Both the position numbers and the translations under genes were made by a program. Below, piece by piece: positions 1 to 10,665 of a stretch of DNA of 64,000 nucleotides. Source of the stretch: Cupriavidus plantarum (lineage in GTDB: Bacteria; Pseudomonadota; Gammaproteobacteria; Burkholderiales; Burkholderiaceae); assembly GCF_905397285.1 (NCBI RefSeq), contig NZ_CAJPUX010000001.1, positions 1,178,001 to 1,242,000 on the forward strand, given 5' to 3'. The notes beneath the pieces are model-generated. The model ran no database searches and was not told the DNA's origin. It was given only the letters and a program-made list of their open reading frames with translations. Every line of letters starts with the position of its first letter. Within the stretch, counting starts at the first letter, position 1.

Positions 1-975
<975 letters not shown>

Positions 976-1076
976 TTATAGTTGCGTGCTTCTTTCGGGC
1001 CACATCGGTGGCTCGCTCGCCGTTCGCAATCTTTTTCGTCACCAACGTCGTCACCATCAAGGAACACAGAACCCGC

Positions 1077-2387
1077 ATGGCCGCCGCACGCATCGCCCGC
1101 CTGCGCAGGGAATGGAACCTGCAGAAGGTGCGCGCGCTTTCCCGTTACGCATTGCGCCGCGCCGCCGAAGACCGCCTGCCGCAGGTCTCGGCGAGCCTCA
1201 CCTTTACGACCGTGCTGGCCGTGGTGCCCGTGCTCACGGTCGCGTTCGCGCTGCTCGCCGCGTTTCCGATGTTCCGCGACTTCCGCGGGGAGATCGAGAC
1301 GTTCCTGTTCCAGAATCTGATTCCGGGCGGCAATATCAGCGACTCGGTGTCGCGCTACATCGGCCAGTTCGCCAAGAGCGCGCGAGGGCTCACGGCGCTG
1401 GGTCTCGTCGGCCTGATGCTCACGTCGGTGCTGACGATGCTGACCGTGGAGGACGCGCTCAATGCCATCTGGCGCGTCAAACGGCGGCGGCCCTTCGCCC
1501 AACGCGTGCTCGTCTTCTGGGCCGTGCTGACGCTCGGCCCCGTGCTGATCGGGGCGAGCCTGTCGATCAGCTCGTATCTCATTTCGATTTCCGCGGGGTA
1601 CGTGACGACGATTCCGTTCGGCGTCGGGCTTCTGGTAGGGGTGACGCCGGTCGCGCTGTCGGCCATCGCGTTTGCGTTCCTGTACATGGCGGTGCCGTAC
1701 GCCTATGTCGAATGGCGCGACGCTATCGTCGCGGGCCTCGTCGCGGCAATTGCCTTCGAAATCGCCAAGCGCGGTTTTGGGTATTTCATCACGCATATCC
1801 CGACGTACACGGCGGTGTATGGCACGTTCGCCGTGTTGCCGCTGTTCCTGCTGTGGATGTACGTCAGCTGGCTCGTCACGCTGCTCGGCGCGACGATTGC
1901 CGCCAACCTGCCGGTGATCCGCCAGGGCTACTGGCGCCGCAGAACGTTCGCGGGCAGCGAATTCTTCGATGCACTGGGCGTGCTGTACCTGCTGTACCGC
2001 GCGCGGGACGAGATGCCGCGCAGCGTCGGTGAGCTCGATATGGGGCGCAAGCTGCGGGTGGAGGCGGACTATCTGGCGAGCCTGCTAGGCAAGCTCAAGG
2101 GCTTGCACCTGATCGGCAAGCTGCAGCAGGAGCGGGGTCAGGCGCACTGGGCGCTGCTATGCGACCCATCGCAGGTCACGCTCCGCGTGCTGCACGACCG
2201 CCTGGTCCTGAACCTCGCCCGCCTCCCGCGCACGGCGCTGGCCCACCAGATGCAGGGCGTGGACCGCCTGCGCGGCATCCTCGACAACCCTCAACTGGAC
2301 CAACCCCTCGAGGTGGTGTTCCGGCAGCAGGAGGAGGGGAAGCCGGTGCTGGAGGTCGTGCCACCGGGGTGGCACGGGCAGGTTTAG
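1077..2387 (+). CDS. YihY/virulence factor BrkB family membrane protein
   Basis: 436 residues from the ATG at 1077, which follows an AAGGAA ribosome site; an upstream in-frame ATG at 951 would add 42 residues without family character. The conserved opening (LPQVSASLTFTTVLAVVPVL, about residues 34-53) is the YihY/BrkB signature. Six hydrophobic segments follow up to about residue 290, including a VYGTFAVLPLFLLWMYVSW motif. The soluble C-terminal 140 residues (after RQGYWRRR) resemble a winged-helix-like tail seen in proteobacterial YihY proteins. The annotation RNase BN once used for this family is wrong. The true function is unknown. It converges on the alpha/beta hydrolase gene with a GC-rich repeat between them. 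Confidence 0.85.
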   Translation: MAAARIARLRREWNLQKVRALSRYALRRAAEDRLPQVSASLTFTTVLAVVPVLTVAFALLAAFPMFRDFRGEIETFLFQNLIPGGNISDSVSRYIGQFAKSARGLTALGLVGLMLTSVLTMLTVEDALNAIWRVKRRRPFAQRVLVFWAVLTLGPVLIGASLSISSYLISISAGYVTTIPFGVGLLVGVTPVALSAIAFAFLYMAVPYAYVEWRDAIVAGLVAAIAFEIAKRGFGYFITHIPTYTAVYGTFAVLPLFLLWMYVSWLVTLLGATIAANLPVIRQGYWRRRTFAGSEFFDALGVLYLLYRARDEMPRSVGELDMGRKLRVEADYLASLLGKLKGLHLIGKLQQERGQAHWALLCDPSQVTLRVLHDRLVLNLARLPRTALAHQMQGVDRLRGILDNPQLDQPLEVVFRQQEEGKPVLEVVPPGWHGQV

Positions 2388-2429
2388 GCCTGCCTCGCCG
2401 CACCGCCGGTCTGCGCCCGTTTCCGTCAC

Positions 2430-2500
2430 GAGAGGGGCCGGGGGAGAGGGGCCGGGGGAGAGGGCCCAGATTGACCCAAAGGGGGGCGAAGCCCCCCTCA
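2430..2500. repeat. GC-rich intergenic repeat, copy 1, with terminator-like hairpin
   Basis: Three spaced units of GGGGGAGAGGG type run from 2431 to 2465. A 29-base segment beginning TTGACCCAAAGGGGGGCG at 2471 follows, forming a hairpin of six G against six C around a GCGAAGC core. The same 29 bases recur at 19973. It lies between two convergent genes and overlaps the last codon of the hydrolase, so a bidirectional termination role is plausible. Confidence 0.75.
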
Positions 2501-3319
2501 AGCCGCAATCACCCTTCTCGCAAACGCCCCCAACGCATCCAGCACCTCATCCGGCCGCTCCCCCATCAACGCATGCCCACAGGGCACCGTGACCACTGAA
2601 GCGTCGGCAATCCGCCCGGCAAGCGCCTGCGCGGCTTTCGGAGAGGTCATCTGATCCCGGGTCCCCGTCACGAACAACACGGGACATCGAACCGAAGCCG
2701 CCGCCTCGTCCCCATGCGCATAGGCATTGCAAGCCGAGAAATCCGTATGGAACACATGCGCCTCGGGATTGCGGCGGGAGACCCGTTCCATCAGGCGTTG
2801 ACTCCCCCCATGCATCCACGCCCCAGGCCCCGGCGAAGACGGCTTGTTGGCAAGGCTGGACAGCGACCACTGCGTCACCATCGCAATCGCCTCCTCCTCC
2901 CGATGCAACGCCGCATCGAGCAACGCCTCCGAAACCTTCATCGGATACGCCGTCGCCAGCAAACCAATCCCCCGCACAGCCTCCGCATGCCGCGCCGCGC
3001 ATTCCAGCGCGATCAGCGACCCCATGCTGTGTCCAAACACCAGCACCGGACCCGCAGCTCCCGCCGCGGCAACCAGCGCCATCACCCAGTCGGCCATCGC
3101 CTCGATGGACGTCAGCGGCGCCCCGGCGCTCCGCTGATGCCCCGGCAAATCCACCGCCAGCACGGAGAACCCATGGTTGGCGAACCACCGCGTCTGCAAC
3201 GCCCACACCGTGTGGTCGTTCTGCGCCCCATGCACGAACACGGCACAGGGCAGGGCGGGATTGAACGGCTTGCCGCCGGTGTAGGCATAGGCCCGCTGGC
3301 CAAGAACGGTCAGTTCCAT
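2498..3319 (-). CDS. alpha/beta hydrolase
   Basis: 273 residues from ATG at 3319. The frame stays open upstream to 4225 but this ATG overlaps the stop of metY (TGATG), which identifies the coupled start. It has the alpha/beta-hydrolase fold: the oxyanion region FVHGAQNDHTVW near residue 28, nucleophile elbow GHSMGS near residue 97 (Ser catalytic), acid in TGTRDQM and histidine in PCGHALMGE near the C-terminus. No lid or signal peptide is evident. The substrate is unknown; being downstream of O-acetylhomoserine sulfhydrylase suggests, but does not prove, a role related to acyl-ester turnover. Confidence 0.85.
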   Translation of the reverse strand: MELTVLGQRAYAYTGGKPFNPALPCAVFVHGAQNDHTVWALQTRWFANHGFSVLAVDLPGHQRSAGAPLTSIEAMADWVMALVAAAGAAGPVLVFGHSMGSLIALECAARHAEAVRGIGLLATAYPMKVSEALLDAALHREEEAIAMVTQWSLSSLANKPSSPGPGAWMHGGSQRLMERVSRRNPEAHVFHTDFSACNAYAHGDEAAASVRCPVLFVTGTRDQMTSPKAAQALAGRIADASVVTVPCGHALMGERPDEVLDALGAFARRVIAA

Positions 3320-4638
3320 CAACGGCCTCCTTTTGTACCCGCACCCGCACCCATCGCCCGCTCGGCGGCCTTGAGCCCGCGCTTGAGATCGTCGATCAGA
3401 TCGTCCGGATCCTCGAGCCCTATCGACAGGCGAATCGTCCCCTCGCCAACTCCCGCCGCCTTGAGCGCCGCCGCATCCATCCGGAAGTGCGTCGTCGACG
3501 CTGGATGAATCACCAGCGACCGTGCATCCCCCACATTCGCCAGATGCGAAAACAGCGAAAGGCTCTCGATAAACCGCTGTCCCGCCACCCGGTCGGCCCG
3601 GAGGTTGAAGCTGAACACCGCGCCACACCCCCGCGGCAGCAACCGCTTCGCGAGCGCATGATCGGGATGCGACTCGAGCTCGGGATACGCCACCGCCTCC
3701 ACCATCGGATGCGAAGCCAGAAAGCCAACGACCTTGCGCGTATTGTCGACATGCCGCGCCATCCGCAGGGGCAGCGTCTCGATCCCTTGCAGCAACTGCC
3801 ACGCCGCCATCGGATTCATCGCCGCCCCAAAGTCCCGCAACCCCTCCCGCCGGGCGCGCAAGAGAAATGGCGCGACCGTGCTTTCCTCGGCGAACACCAT
3901 GTTGTGGAAGCCCGCGTAAGGCTCCGTCAGCTCCGGAAAACGTCCCGACGCCTCGAAGTCGAACGTTCCGCCCTCGACCAGCACGCCGCCGATGGTTGTC
4001 CCATGCCCCCCGAGGAACTTGGTCGCGGAGTGATAGACCATGCCGGCGCCATGGTCGAATGGCCGCAGCAGATAGGGTGTCGTGAACGTCGAGTCCACGA
4101 GCAAAGGAATGCCATGGTCCTGTCCGATCTGCGCCACCGTCTCGATATCGAGCACATCGAGCCCGGGGTTGCCCAGCGTCTCCCCGAACAACAGCCGCGT
4201 CTCGGGCCGGATCGCCGCCCGCCACGCATCGATATCGCGCGGATCGACGAACGTGGTCTCGATGCCGAAGCGCCGCAGCGTGTAATGCAGCAGGTTATGA
4301 GAGCCGCCATACAGCGCCGACGACGCGACGATATGCGAGCCCGCGCCCATCAGCGTCGCCACGGCCAGATGCAACGCGGCCTGGCCCGAGGCCGTGCCGA
4401 TCGCCCCGGCGCCGCCCTCGAGCGCCGCGACGCGCTCCTCGAACACGGCGACCGTCGGATTGGATATCCGCGAATAAACATGCCCCGCGCGTTCCATATT
4501 GAACAGCGACGCGGCATGTTCGCTATCGCGAAACACGAACGAGGTGGTCAGGTGGATCGGTGTGGCACGGGCCCCGGTGGCGGGGTCCGGCGCGGCGCCA
4601 GCGTGCAGCGTCAGCGTGTCGAATCGGGTTCCGGACAT
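3319..4638 (-). CDS. metY: O-acetylhomoserine aminocarboxypropyltransferase (sulfhydrylase)
   Basis: 439 residues from ATG at 4638 (MSGTRFDTLTLHAG); a further in-frame ATG at 4686 gives a non-conserved extension. It is a PLP-dependent Cys/Met metabolism enzyme. The TRFDTLTLHAG start, YSRISNPTVAVFEERVAALEG near residue 55 and the PLP lysine in HSATKFLGGHGTTIGG near residue 205 match the MetY subgroup, which makes homocysteine from O-acetylhomoserine and sulfide. Length fits MetY (about 430) better than MetZ (about 400). It is the first gene of a pair with the overlapping hydrolase. Specificity for acetyl over succinyl ester is inferred. Confidence 0.88.
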   Translation of the reverse strand: MSGTRFDTLTLHAGAAPDPATGARATPIHLTTSFVFRDSEHAASLFNMERAGHVYSRISNPTVAVFEERVAALEGGAGAIGTASGQAALHLAVATLMGAGSHIVASSALYGGSHNLLHYTLRRFGIETTFVDPRDIDAWRAAIRPETRLLFGETLGNPGLDVLDIETVAQIGQDHGIPLLVDSTFTTPYLLRPFDHGAGMVYHSATKFLGGHGTTIGGVLVEGGTFDFEASGRFPELTEPYAGFHNMVFAEESTVAPFLLRARREGLRDFGAAMNPMAAWQLLQGIETLPLRMARHVDNTRKVVGFLASHPMVEAVAYPELESHPDHALAKRLLPRGCGAVFSFNLRADRVAGQRFIESLSLFSHLANVGDARSLVIHPASTTHFRMDAAALKAAGVGEGTIRLSIGLEDPDDLIDDLKRGLKAAERAMGAGAGTKGGR

Positions 4639-4871
4639 GGATGTCTCGCTTGTTGTGGTCTCCGGTGGGCATCCTAGCACCGGCACGGTGCCGCGCCATC
4701 GAGGGAAACGCGCAGGCGGCCGCCGGTCGAAGGAATGCTCGCTTTACTTGGCGGCCCGGTTTGGGCTAGCATCGGCGCATCGGACGGGCCGTTTCCGGCT
4801 TTTCCCTTGCCATTCAGAAACATACATACCGATACGGGCCAGCCCGCCGGCAGCCTCCGGAGACCGTCATC

Positions 4872-5348
4872 ATGAAAGTCAGCGACATCCTGCAGATCAA
4901 GGGCAACACCCTGTACACCGTCAACCCGGACACGTCGCTGCTGGAAGCCGTCAACACGATGGCCGAGCACGACATTGGCTCGGTCGTGATCATGGAGTAC
5001 GGCGAGCTGGTCGGCATGCTGACGTTCCGCGAAATCATCGAGACGCTGGCGAAGAATAACGGCACGGTCGGTACGCACAGCCTGCGCAAGATCATGGACG
5101 ACGCGCCGCTGACCTGCACGCCCGAAACCGACGTCAACGAAGTGCGCCGCATGATGCTCGAGCGGCACACGCGCTATCTGCCCGTGCTCGACAACCGCAC
5201 GCTGATGGGCGTGATCTCGTTCTACGACGTGGCCAAGGCCGTGGTCGAGGAGCAGAGCTTCGAGAACAAGATGCTCAAGGCGTATATCCGCGACTGGCCG
5301 GAAGAGCGCACCGAAGAGCGCTCGGACGAGCGCACCGCGCAGCCCTGA
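4872..5348 (+). CDS. CBS-domain pair protein
   Basis: 158 residues containing two tandem CBS motifs: residues about 5-60 (TLYTVNPDTSLLEAVNTMAE, IGSVVIMEYGELVGMLTFRE) and about 75-130 (LTCTPETDVNEVRRMMLERH, YLPVLDNRTLMGVISFYDVA). CBS pairs bind adenosine nucleotides or SAM and act as energy sensors; stand-alone pairs like this have no catalytic domain. A charged tail rich in E and R ends the protein. It is transcribed alone, divergent from metY. The function is unassigned. Confidence 0.88.
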   Translation: MKVSDILQIKGNTLYTVNPDTSLLEAVNTMAEHDIGSVVIMEYGELVGMLTFREIIETLAKNNGTVGTHSLRKIMDDAPLTCTPETDVNEVRRMMLERHTRYLPVLDNRTLMGVISFYDVAKAVVEEQSFENKMLKAYIRDWPEERTEERSDERTAQP

Positions 5349-5453
5349 GCGGCGCATGGCGTCAGGCAAGGGCGAGCGGCGTCCGCCGCCCGCCGCCCGG
5401 TCTGTTCGTCGCATCCCGCTGTGCATCAATCGAAGCCGTCTAGAAAGCCATCG

Positions 5454-7367
5454 ATGAGCCAACATAGTCAGTTCCGCCTGCTGGGTCTGCGGCGGTTCGC
5501 CCCGTTTTTCTGGACGCAGTTCCTCGGGGCGATGAACGACAACGTCTTCAAGGTCGCCTTCACGTCGCTGGTGACCTACCACACGGCACTGTTCGAAGGC
5601 GTCGACGCCCACTCCGCGGCATTCCTGATCTCGGCGATCTTCATTGCTCCATTCGTACTGTTCTCGGCCACGAGCGGACAGATTGCGGACAAGATCGAGA
5701 AGTCGCGGCTGATCCGGCTGGTCAAGTCGTTAGAGATTGCGATCATGCTGCTCGGTCTGGCCGGCTTCTACTCGCACAGCGCGGGCATCCTCTACACCGG
5801 CACGTTCCTGATGGGCCTGCATTCGACGCTGTTCGGCCCCGTCAAGTTCGCCTATCTGCCCCAGCATCTGGATCAGACCGAACTCGTCGGCGGCAACGGC
5901 CTCGTGGAGATGGGGACGTTCGTGGCCATCCTCTTCGGCACGATCATCGGCGGCGAACTGGCCGGCCTGACGCGCGATGGCGCGGTGGTCGGCCCGCTCT
6001 ACGTCGGCATCGTCTGCGTGGCGCTCGCCGTGGCCGGACGGGTTGTCTCGGCGGGTGTGCCCCATTCACCGGCACCCCAGCCAGATCTCCGCATCAACTG
6101 GAACCCATTCACCGAGACGTGGCGCAACCTGATGCTCGCGCGCGAGCGCCGCGTGGTGTTCCTGAGCCTGCTCGGCATCTCGTGGCTGTGGTTCCTCGGC
6201 GCGACATTCCTGACCTCGTTCTTCAGCTTCGCGAAGGACGTGCTCGGCGGCGACCAGAACGTGGTCACGCTGCTGCTGGCCGTGTTCTCGATCGGCATCG
6301 GCTTCGGCTCGCTGCTGTGCGAACGGCTGTCCAGCCGCCATGTGGAAATCGGGCTCGTGCCGTTCGGCTCGATCGGCATGACGGTGTTCGCGGTAGACCT
6401 GTATCTGGCCACGCATGGATACGCATCGACCGGCACGCCGAGCGCGCAGTTGACGGGGATCGGCGGCTTCCTCGCCGGCCCGGGCCACTGGCGCGTGCTC
6501 GTCGATCTGTTCGGCGTCGCGATGTTCGGCGGCTTCTACAGCGTGCCGCTGTACGCGCTGATCCAGAGCCGCTGCGCGCCGACGCACCGCGCGCGCATTA
6601 TCGCCGCCAACAACATCCTGAATAGTTTCTTCATGATCGCGGCGTCGCTGCTCGGCGTCGTGCTGACGTCCGCCGGTTACACGATCCCGCAATTGTTCCT
6701 CGTCGTCGGCCTGCTCAACGCGGTCGTGGCGATCTACATCTACACGCTGGTGCCGGAATTCCTGCTGCGGTTCATCGCCTGGATTCTCGTGCACACGATT
6801 TACCGCCTGCACCGCATCAACGCCGAAAACATCCCGGAAGACGGCCCAGCGGTGCTCGTCTGCAACCACGTGAGCTTTGCGGACGCGGTGGTGCTAATGG
6901 CCGCGAGCCCGCGCCCCGTGCGGTTCGTGATGGACCATCGCATCTTCAGGATCCCGTTCCTGTCGTGGTTCTTCCGTCAGGCGCGCGCGATTCCCATCGC
7001 GCCCGCGCACGAAAATCCGGAGATGCTCGAGCGCGCCTACGATGCCGTGGCGCAGGCGCTGGAGGAGGGCGACCTCGTCTGCATCTTCCCGGAAGGCAAG
7101 ATCACGGCCACGGGCGACCTGAATCCGTTCAGGAGCGGCGTGCAGCAGATCATCCGCCGCACGCCCGTGCCCGTGGTGCCGATGGCGCTGCGCGGATTGT
7201 GGGGCAGCTTCTTCTCGCGCAAGGACGGTCCGGCCATGTCGCGGCCGTTCCGTCGCGGTATCCAGAGCAAGCTGGAACTCGTCGTGGGCGCGCCCGTGCC
7301 GCCCGAAGAGGTCACGCCCGAAGGATTGCAGCAGACCGTGGCCGCGTTGCGCGGCGAGTGGCGCTAG
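5454..7367 (+). CDS. MFS lysophospholipid transporter fused to 1-acylglycerol-3-phosphate acyltransferase (LplT-PlsC type)
   Basis: 637 residues from ATG at 5454 (MSQHSQFRLLGLRRFAPFFW). Residues about 10-420 form a 12-helix MFS domain of LplT type (FWTQFLGAMNDNVFKVAF near residue 18). Residues about 430-637 are a PlsC-type acyltransferase with the HX4D motif in NHVSFAD (about residue 474) and the FPEGKITATGDLNPFRSG motif near residue 550. The fusion suggests flipping of lysophospholipids across the inner membrane and re-acylation on the cytoplasmic face. E. coli does this with separate LplT and Aas; the fused form lacking the acyl-ACP synthetase domain is common in betaproteobacteria. Confidence 0.88.
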   Translation: MSQHSQFRLLGLRRFAPFFWTQFLGAMNDNVFKVAFTSLVTYHTALFEGVDAHSAAFLISAIFIAPFVLFSATSGQIADKIEKSRLIRLVKSLEIAIMLLGLAGFYSHSAGILYTGTFLMGLHSTLFGPVKFAYLPQHLDQTELVGGNGLVEMGTFVAILFGTIIGGELAGLTRDGAVVGPLYVGIVCVALAVAGRVVSAGVPHSPAPQPDLRINWNPFTETWRNLMLARERRVVFLSLLGISWLWFLGATFLTSFFSFAKDVLGGDQNVVTLLLAVFSIGIGFGSLLCERLSSRHVEIGLVPFGSIGMTVFAVDLYLATHGYASTGTPSAQLTGIGGFLAGPGHWRVLVDLFGVAMFGGFYSVPLYALIQSRCAPTHRARIIAANNILNSFFMIAASLLGVVLTSAGYTIPQLFLVVGLLNAVVAIYIYTLVPEFLLRFIAWILVHTIYRLHRINAENIPEDGPAVLVCNHVSFADAVVLMAASPRPVRFVMDHRIFRIPFLSWFFRQARAIPIAPAHENPEMLERAYDAVAQALEEGDLVCIFPEGKITATGDLNPFRSGVQQIIRRTPVPVVPMALRGLWGSFFSRKDGPAMSRPFRRGIQSKLELVVGAPVPPEEVTPEGLQQTVAALRGEWR

Positions 7368-7383
7368 GCTGGAGGGGAAGACC

Positions 7384-8178
7384 ATGATCACGCTCTACAC
7401 GTTCGGTCCGGCCTTCGGGCTGCCCGATGCGAGTCCGTTCGTCACCAAGGCCGAGATGCTGCTCAAGCTGTCGGGCCTGCCGTACGAGACGCGGCGCGGC
7501 AGCCTGCGGCGCGCGCCCAAGGGCAAGCTGCCATACCTCGACGACACGGGCCGCCTCATCGCGGACTCGACGCTGATCCGGCTGCATCTCGAGAAGACCT
7601 ATCACATCGACTTCGACGAAGGCCTCGATGCGGCGCAGCGCGGCACCGCGTGGGCGGTCGAGAAGCTGATGGAAGACAACCTGTACTGGGTCGTCGCGCG
7701 CGTGCGCTGGCTGGACCGCGAGAACTTCGCGCGCGGCCCGGCGATGTTCTTCCGCCGCGTGCCGGCGCCCGTGCGCGGGCTCGTGGAACGGCTCGTGCAG
7801 CGCAAGGTGCGGCAGATGCTGTGGAGCCAGGGGGCGGGGCGCTATACCGACGACGAACTCGTGGCGCTGGCCAACCATGGCGTGGGCGCGATCGCGGACA
7901 TCCTCGGCGACAAGCGCTACCTGATGGGCGATCGGCCATGCGGCGCGGACGCCACGCTGTTTGCGTTCGCGGGAGCGCTGATGTCTCCTGTGTTCGAGAC
8001 GCCGATACGCACCGCGGCCGAGGCGCGGCCCAACCTCGTCACCTATATCGCGCGCATGCGGCGCGAGTTCTATCCCGACTTCGCGTTCCCCGTCGCGGCC
8101 AGCCCGGCCCTGGCTGGGCCCGCCATCGCGGGCGGCGTCGCCATGCCCGAAGCGGCCAATGGCGCGATCCGGGAGTAG
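7384..8178 (+). CDS. glutathione S-transferase family protein
   Basis: 264 residues. The N-terminal thioredoxin-like domain (MITLYTFGPAFGLPDASPFV, then LKLSGLPYETRRGSLRRAPKGKLPYL) includes the conserved cis-proline region LPYLDD and the acidic-Ser pair ADST near residue 60. An all-helical C-terminal domain follows, with the DATLFAFAGALMSPVF segment near residue 195. It resembles the metaxin-like/Tom37-type GST group found in proteobacteria rather than classical detoxifying GSTs. It starts 16 bases after the LplT-PlsC gene, so they may be co-transcribed. The substrate is unknown. Confidence 0.82.
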   Translation: MITLYTFGPAFGLPDASPFVTKAEMLLKLSGLPYETRRGSLRRAPKGKLPYLDDTGRLIADSTLIRLHLEKTYHIDFDEGLDAAQRGTAWAVEKLMEDNLYWVVARVRWLDRENFARGPAMFFRRVPAPVRGLVERLVQRKVRQMLWSQGAGRYTDDELVALANHGVGAIADILGDKRYLMGDRPCGADATLFAFAGALMSPVFETPIRTAAEARPNLVTYIARMRREFYPDFAFPVAASPALAGPAIAGGVAMPEAANGAIRE

Positions 8179-8284
8179 GGGTGACGCCAGGGGGGGGCGT
8201 CACCGGGGCGCCAGCGGGTCGCCAATCAGGAGCCAAATTAGCCGTACAATGTAGGCCGTTTTTGACTTCTCGGCGGTTTCGATC

Positions 8285-9382
8285 ATGTCCGGCAATACCC
8301 TTGGCCTGCTGTTCACTGTCACCACGTTTGGCGAATCGCACGGCCCCGCTATCGGCGCCGTCGTGGACGGCTGCCCGCCGGGCCTGTCGCTGACCGAAGC
8401 CGACATCCAGGGCGATCTCGATCGCCGCAAGCCGGGGACCTCGCGCCACGTCACGCAGCGCAAGGAGCCGGATCAGGTCGAGATCCTGTCGGGCGTCTTC
8501 GAAGGCAAGACCACGGGTACGCCCATCTGCCTGCTCATCCGCAACACCGATCAGCGCAGCAAGGACTATGGCAATATCGTCGAGACGTTCCGTCCCGGCC
8601 ATGCCGACTACACCTACTGGCAGAAATACGGCATCCGCGACTATCGCGGCGGCGGCCGTTCGTCGGCTCGCCTGACCGCGCCCGTGGTGGCCGCGGCCGC
8701 CATCGCCAAGAAGTGGCTGCGCGAGCAGTACGGCACCGAGATTCGTGGCTACATGTCGGCGCTGGGCGAGATCGAAGTGCCGTTCATCGACTGGAAGCAC
8801 GTGCCGGAGAACCCGTTCTTCGCGGCCAACGAAGACATCGTGCCCGAGCTCGAGACCTATATGGATACGCTGCGTCATGACGGCGACTCCGTCGGCGCGC
8901 GCATCAACGTGGTGGCCAGCGGTGTGCCCGTCGGCCTCGGCGAGCCGCTGTTCGACAAGCTCGATGCCGATATCGCGCACGCGATGATGGGCATCAACGC
9001 GGTCAAGGGCGTCGAGATCGGCGCGGGCTTCGACAGCGTGGCGCAGCGGGGCACGTTCCATGGCGACGAGCTGTCGCCCGAAGGCTTCCGTACCAACCAT
9101 GCCGGCGGCGTGCTCGGCGGTATCTCGACCGGGCAGGACATCACGGTATCGATCGCCATCAAGCCGACGTCGAGCATCCGTTCGCCGAAGGCCTCGATCG
9201 ACAAGTCGGGTACGCCGGCAACGGTCGAGACGTTCGGCCGCCACGATCCGTGCGTGGGCATCCGCGCCACGCCGATTGCGGAAGCCATGCTGGCCCTCGT
9301 GCTGATGGACCACGCGCTACGGCATCGCGCGCAGTGCGGCGACGTGCGCGTGGAAACGCCGCGTATTCCGGCCCAGTCTTGA
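8285..9382 (+). CDS. aroC: chorismate synthase
   Basis: 365 residues, the usual length. It catalyses the last shikimate-pathway step, converting EPSP to chorismate with reduced FMN. Signatures seen: [19 protein letters not shown] near residue 18, [20 protein letters not shown] near residue 46, the RPGHADYTY segment near residue 104 with [12 protein letters not shown] following, and a C-terminal region containing [15 protein letters not shown]. All conserved blocks are intact. An MFS gene begins inside its last codons. The 5' region has a TACAAT element at 8246 that could be a promoter -10. Confidence 0.97.
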   Translation: MSGNTLGLLFTVTTFGESHGPAIGAVVDGCPPGLSLTEADIQGDLDRRKPGTSRHVTQRKEPDQVEILSGVFEGKTTGTPICLLIRNTDQRSKDYGNIVETFRPGHADYTYWQKYGIRDYRGGGRSSARLTAPVVAAAAIAKKWLREQYGTEIRGYMSALGEIEVPFIDWKHVPENPFFAANEDIVPELETYMDTLRHDGDSVGARINVVASGVPVGLGEPLFDKLDADIAHAMMGINAVKGVEIGAGFDSVAQRGTFHGDELSPEGFRTNHAGGVLGGISTGQDITVSIAIKPTSSIRSPKASIDKSGTPATVETFGRHDPCVGIRATPIAEAMLALVLMDHALRHRAQCGDVRVETPRIPAQS

Positions 9383-10587
9383 TCTCCAGCCATGGCGGGA
9401 GCGGCGGGCGGACCGGCATCGACACCGCCACGTATCTGCGCTTTGGGCTGTTCTATCTGGGGTATTACGGCTATGTAGGCGTTATCTCGCCCTACATCAG
9501 CCTCTATTTCTCTGGCCGCGGTTTCTCGCCGGTGCAGATCGGCGTGCTGATGGCGTGCTTTCAGTTCAGCCGCATCGTCGGCCCCTATCTGTGGGGCTGG
9601 CTCTCCGACGTCATGCACACGCGCGTGCGCATCCTGCGTCTGACGGCGGTCTCTTCGCTGCTCGCGTTCCTGATGGTGCCGGGCGTGGACACCTACGGCG
9701 GCATGATGGCGATGATGATCGGCCTCAACCTGATCACCAGCGCGATGTCGCCGCTGGGCGATGCGCTCACCATCTCCACGCTACGCCGGCATGGAGCGTT
9801 CGACCACCGCTATGGCCGGGTGCGCATGTTCGGCTCCGTCGGCTTTATCGCCGCGGTGCTGCTCGGGGGCGCGCTGTTCGAGTACTTCGGCATTCTCGCG
9901 TTTCCGTGGCTGGCGAGCGGCATGCTGGGGCTGTTCGCGCTGGTGGTGCTCGGCATGCGCGATGCCGCGGACGACGGCCCCCGCGTGAAGCCGCCCCCGG
10001 CGCTGCCGCTGCTCCGCCGCCCCGATGTGGCATGGTTCTTTGCGTCCGCACTGCTGATGATGTTCGCGCATGCGGCGCTGTACGTGTTCTATTCGCTCTA
10101 CCTCGAACGGCTCGGCTACAGCAAGCTCGCCATCGGCGCGATGTGGACCATCGGCGTGGTGGCGGAGATCGTGTTCTTTTTCTACCAGGGGCGGCTCTTC
10201 TCGCGCTTCCCGCTGCGCGCCATCCTCGCGGGAACCTTCGTGCTGGCGGCGGTCCGCTTCGGCCTGACAGGCTACCTCGCCCAACTCGCCTGGCTCATGG
10301 CCGCCGTGCAGATCCTCCACGCCGCGACATTCGCCGCCCACCACAGCGCGAGCCTCAAGCGATTGCAGCACTGGTTCGCGGGACCGCTACAGGGCAGGGG
10401 GCAGGCGCTTTATACGGGGATTTCCTACGGCATCGGCGGCACGCTCGGCGGACTGGCCATGGGCTGGACATGGAAGACCCTCTCCCCCTCCCACACCTTC
10501 GGCCTCGCGGCGGTCGCCGCACTGCTTGGCGCAGGCTGCGCGCTGATGAGCTTTCGGCGGGATGAGGTGGAGAAGGGGTGGGGATAG
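9379..10587 (+). CDS. MFS transporter, 3-phenylpropionate-permease-like (HcaT type)
   Basis: About 402 residues if translation starts at the TTG at 9379, which overlaps the aroC stop (TTGA). No ATG occurs between the previous frame opening and residue about 60, so the start is uncertain; the only earlier in-frame option seen is a GTG at 9250, deep inside aroC. The protein has about 12 hydrophobic segments, beginning [20 protein letters not shown] with the PYISLYF motif typical of MFS_1-like/HcaT and LacY-related permeases. [20 protein letters not shown] near residue 330 is conserved in this group. The substrate is unknown. It may be translationally coupled to aroC. Confidence 0.8.
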   Translation: MISSHGGSGGRTGIDTATYLRFGLFYLGYYGYVGVISPYISLYFSGRGFSPVQIGVLMACFQFSRIVGPYLWGWLSDVMHTRVRILRLTAVSSLLAFLMVPGVDTYGGMMAMMIGLNLITSAMSPLGDALTISTLRRHGAFDHRYGRVRMFGSVGFIAAVLLGGALFEYFGILAFPWLASGMLGLFALVVLGMRDAADDGPRVKPPPALPLLRRPDVAWFFASALLMMFAHAALYVFYSLYLERLGYSKLAIGAMWTIGVVAEIVFFFYQGRLFSRFPLRAILAGTFVLAAVRFGLTGYLAQLAWLMAAVQILHAATFAAHHSASLKRLQHWFAGPLQGRGQALYTGISYGIGGTLGGLAMGWTWKTLSPSHTFGLAAVAALLGAGCALMSFRRDEVEKGWG

Positions 10588-10630
10588 GGTGGGGATAGGG
10601 TGGCATAAGGCGGGGTAGGGCGGGATAGGG
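10575..10630 (+). repeat. G-run repeat, potential G-quadruplex
   Basis: Nine runs of three or four G occur within 56 bases, including GGGGATAGGGTGGGGATAGG starting at 10580, where loops are one to three bases. The tract covers the last codons of the MFS gene and the gap to the convergent oxidase gene. It fits the G3+N1-7 rule for an intramolecular G-quadruplex on the plus strand. Formation in the cell is not shown. Confidence 0.6.
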
Positions 10631-10665
10631 CGAGGTTTGCTCCCTGCCTTGTTTGCTCCGCGCTT

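Noticed and set aside
2498-4225. 575-residue frame starting inside metY antisense-independent frame and running into the hydrolase
   Set aside because: Only the last 273 residues are protein-like. The upstream part is a Gly/Arg-rich alternative frame of metY, and the true start overlaps the metY stop.
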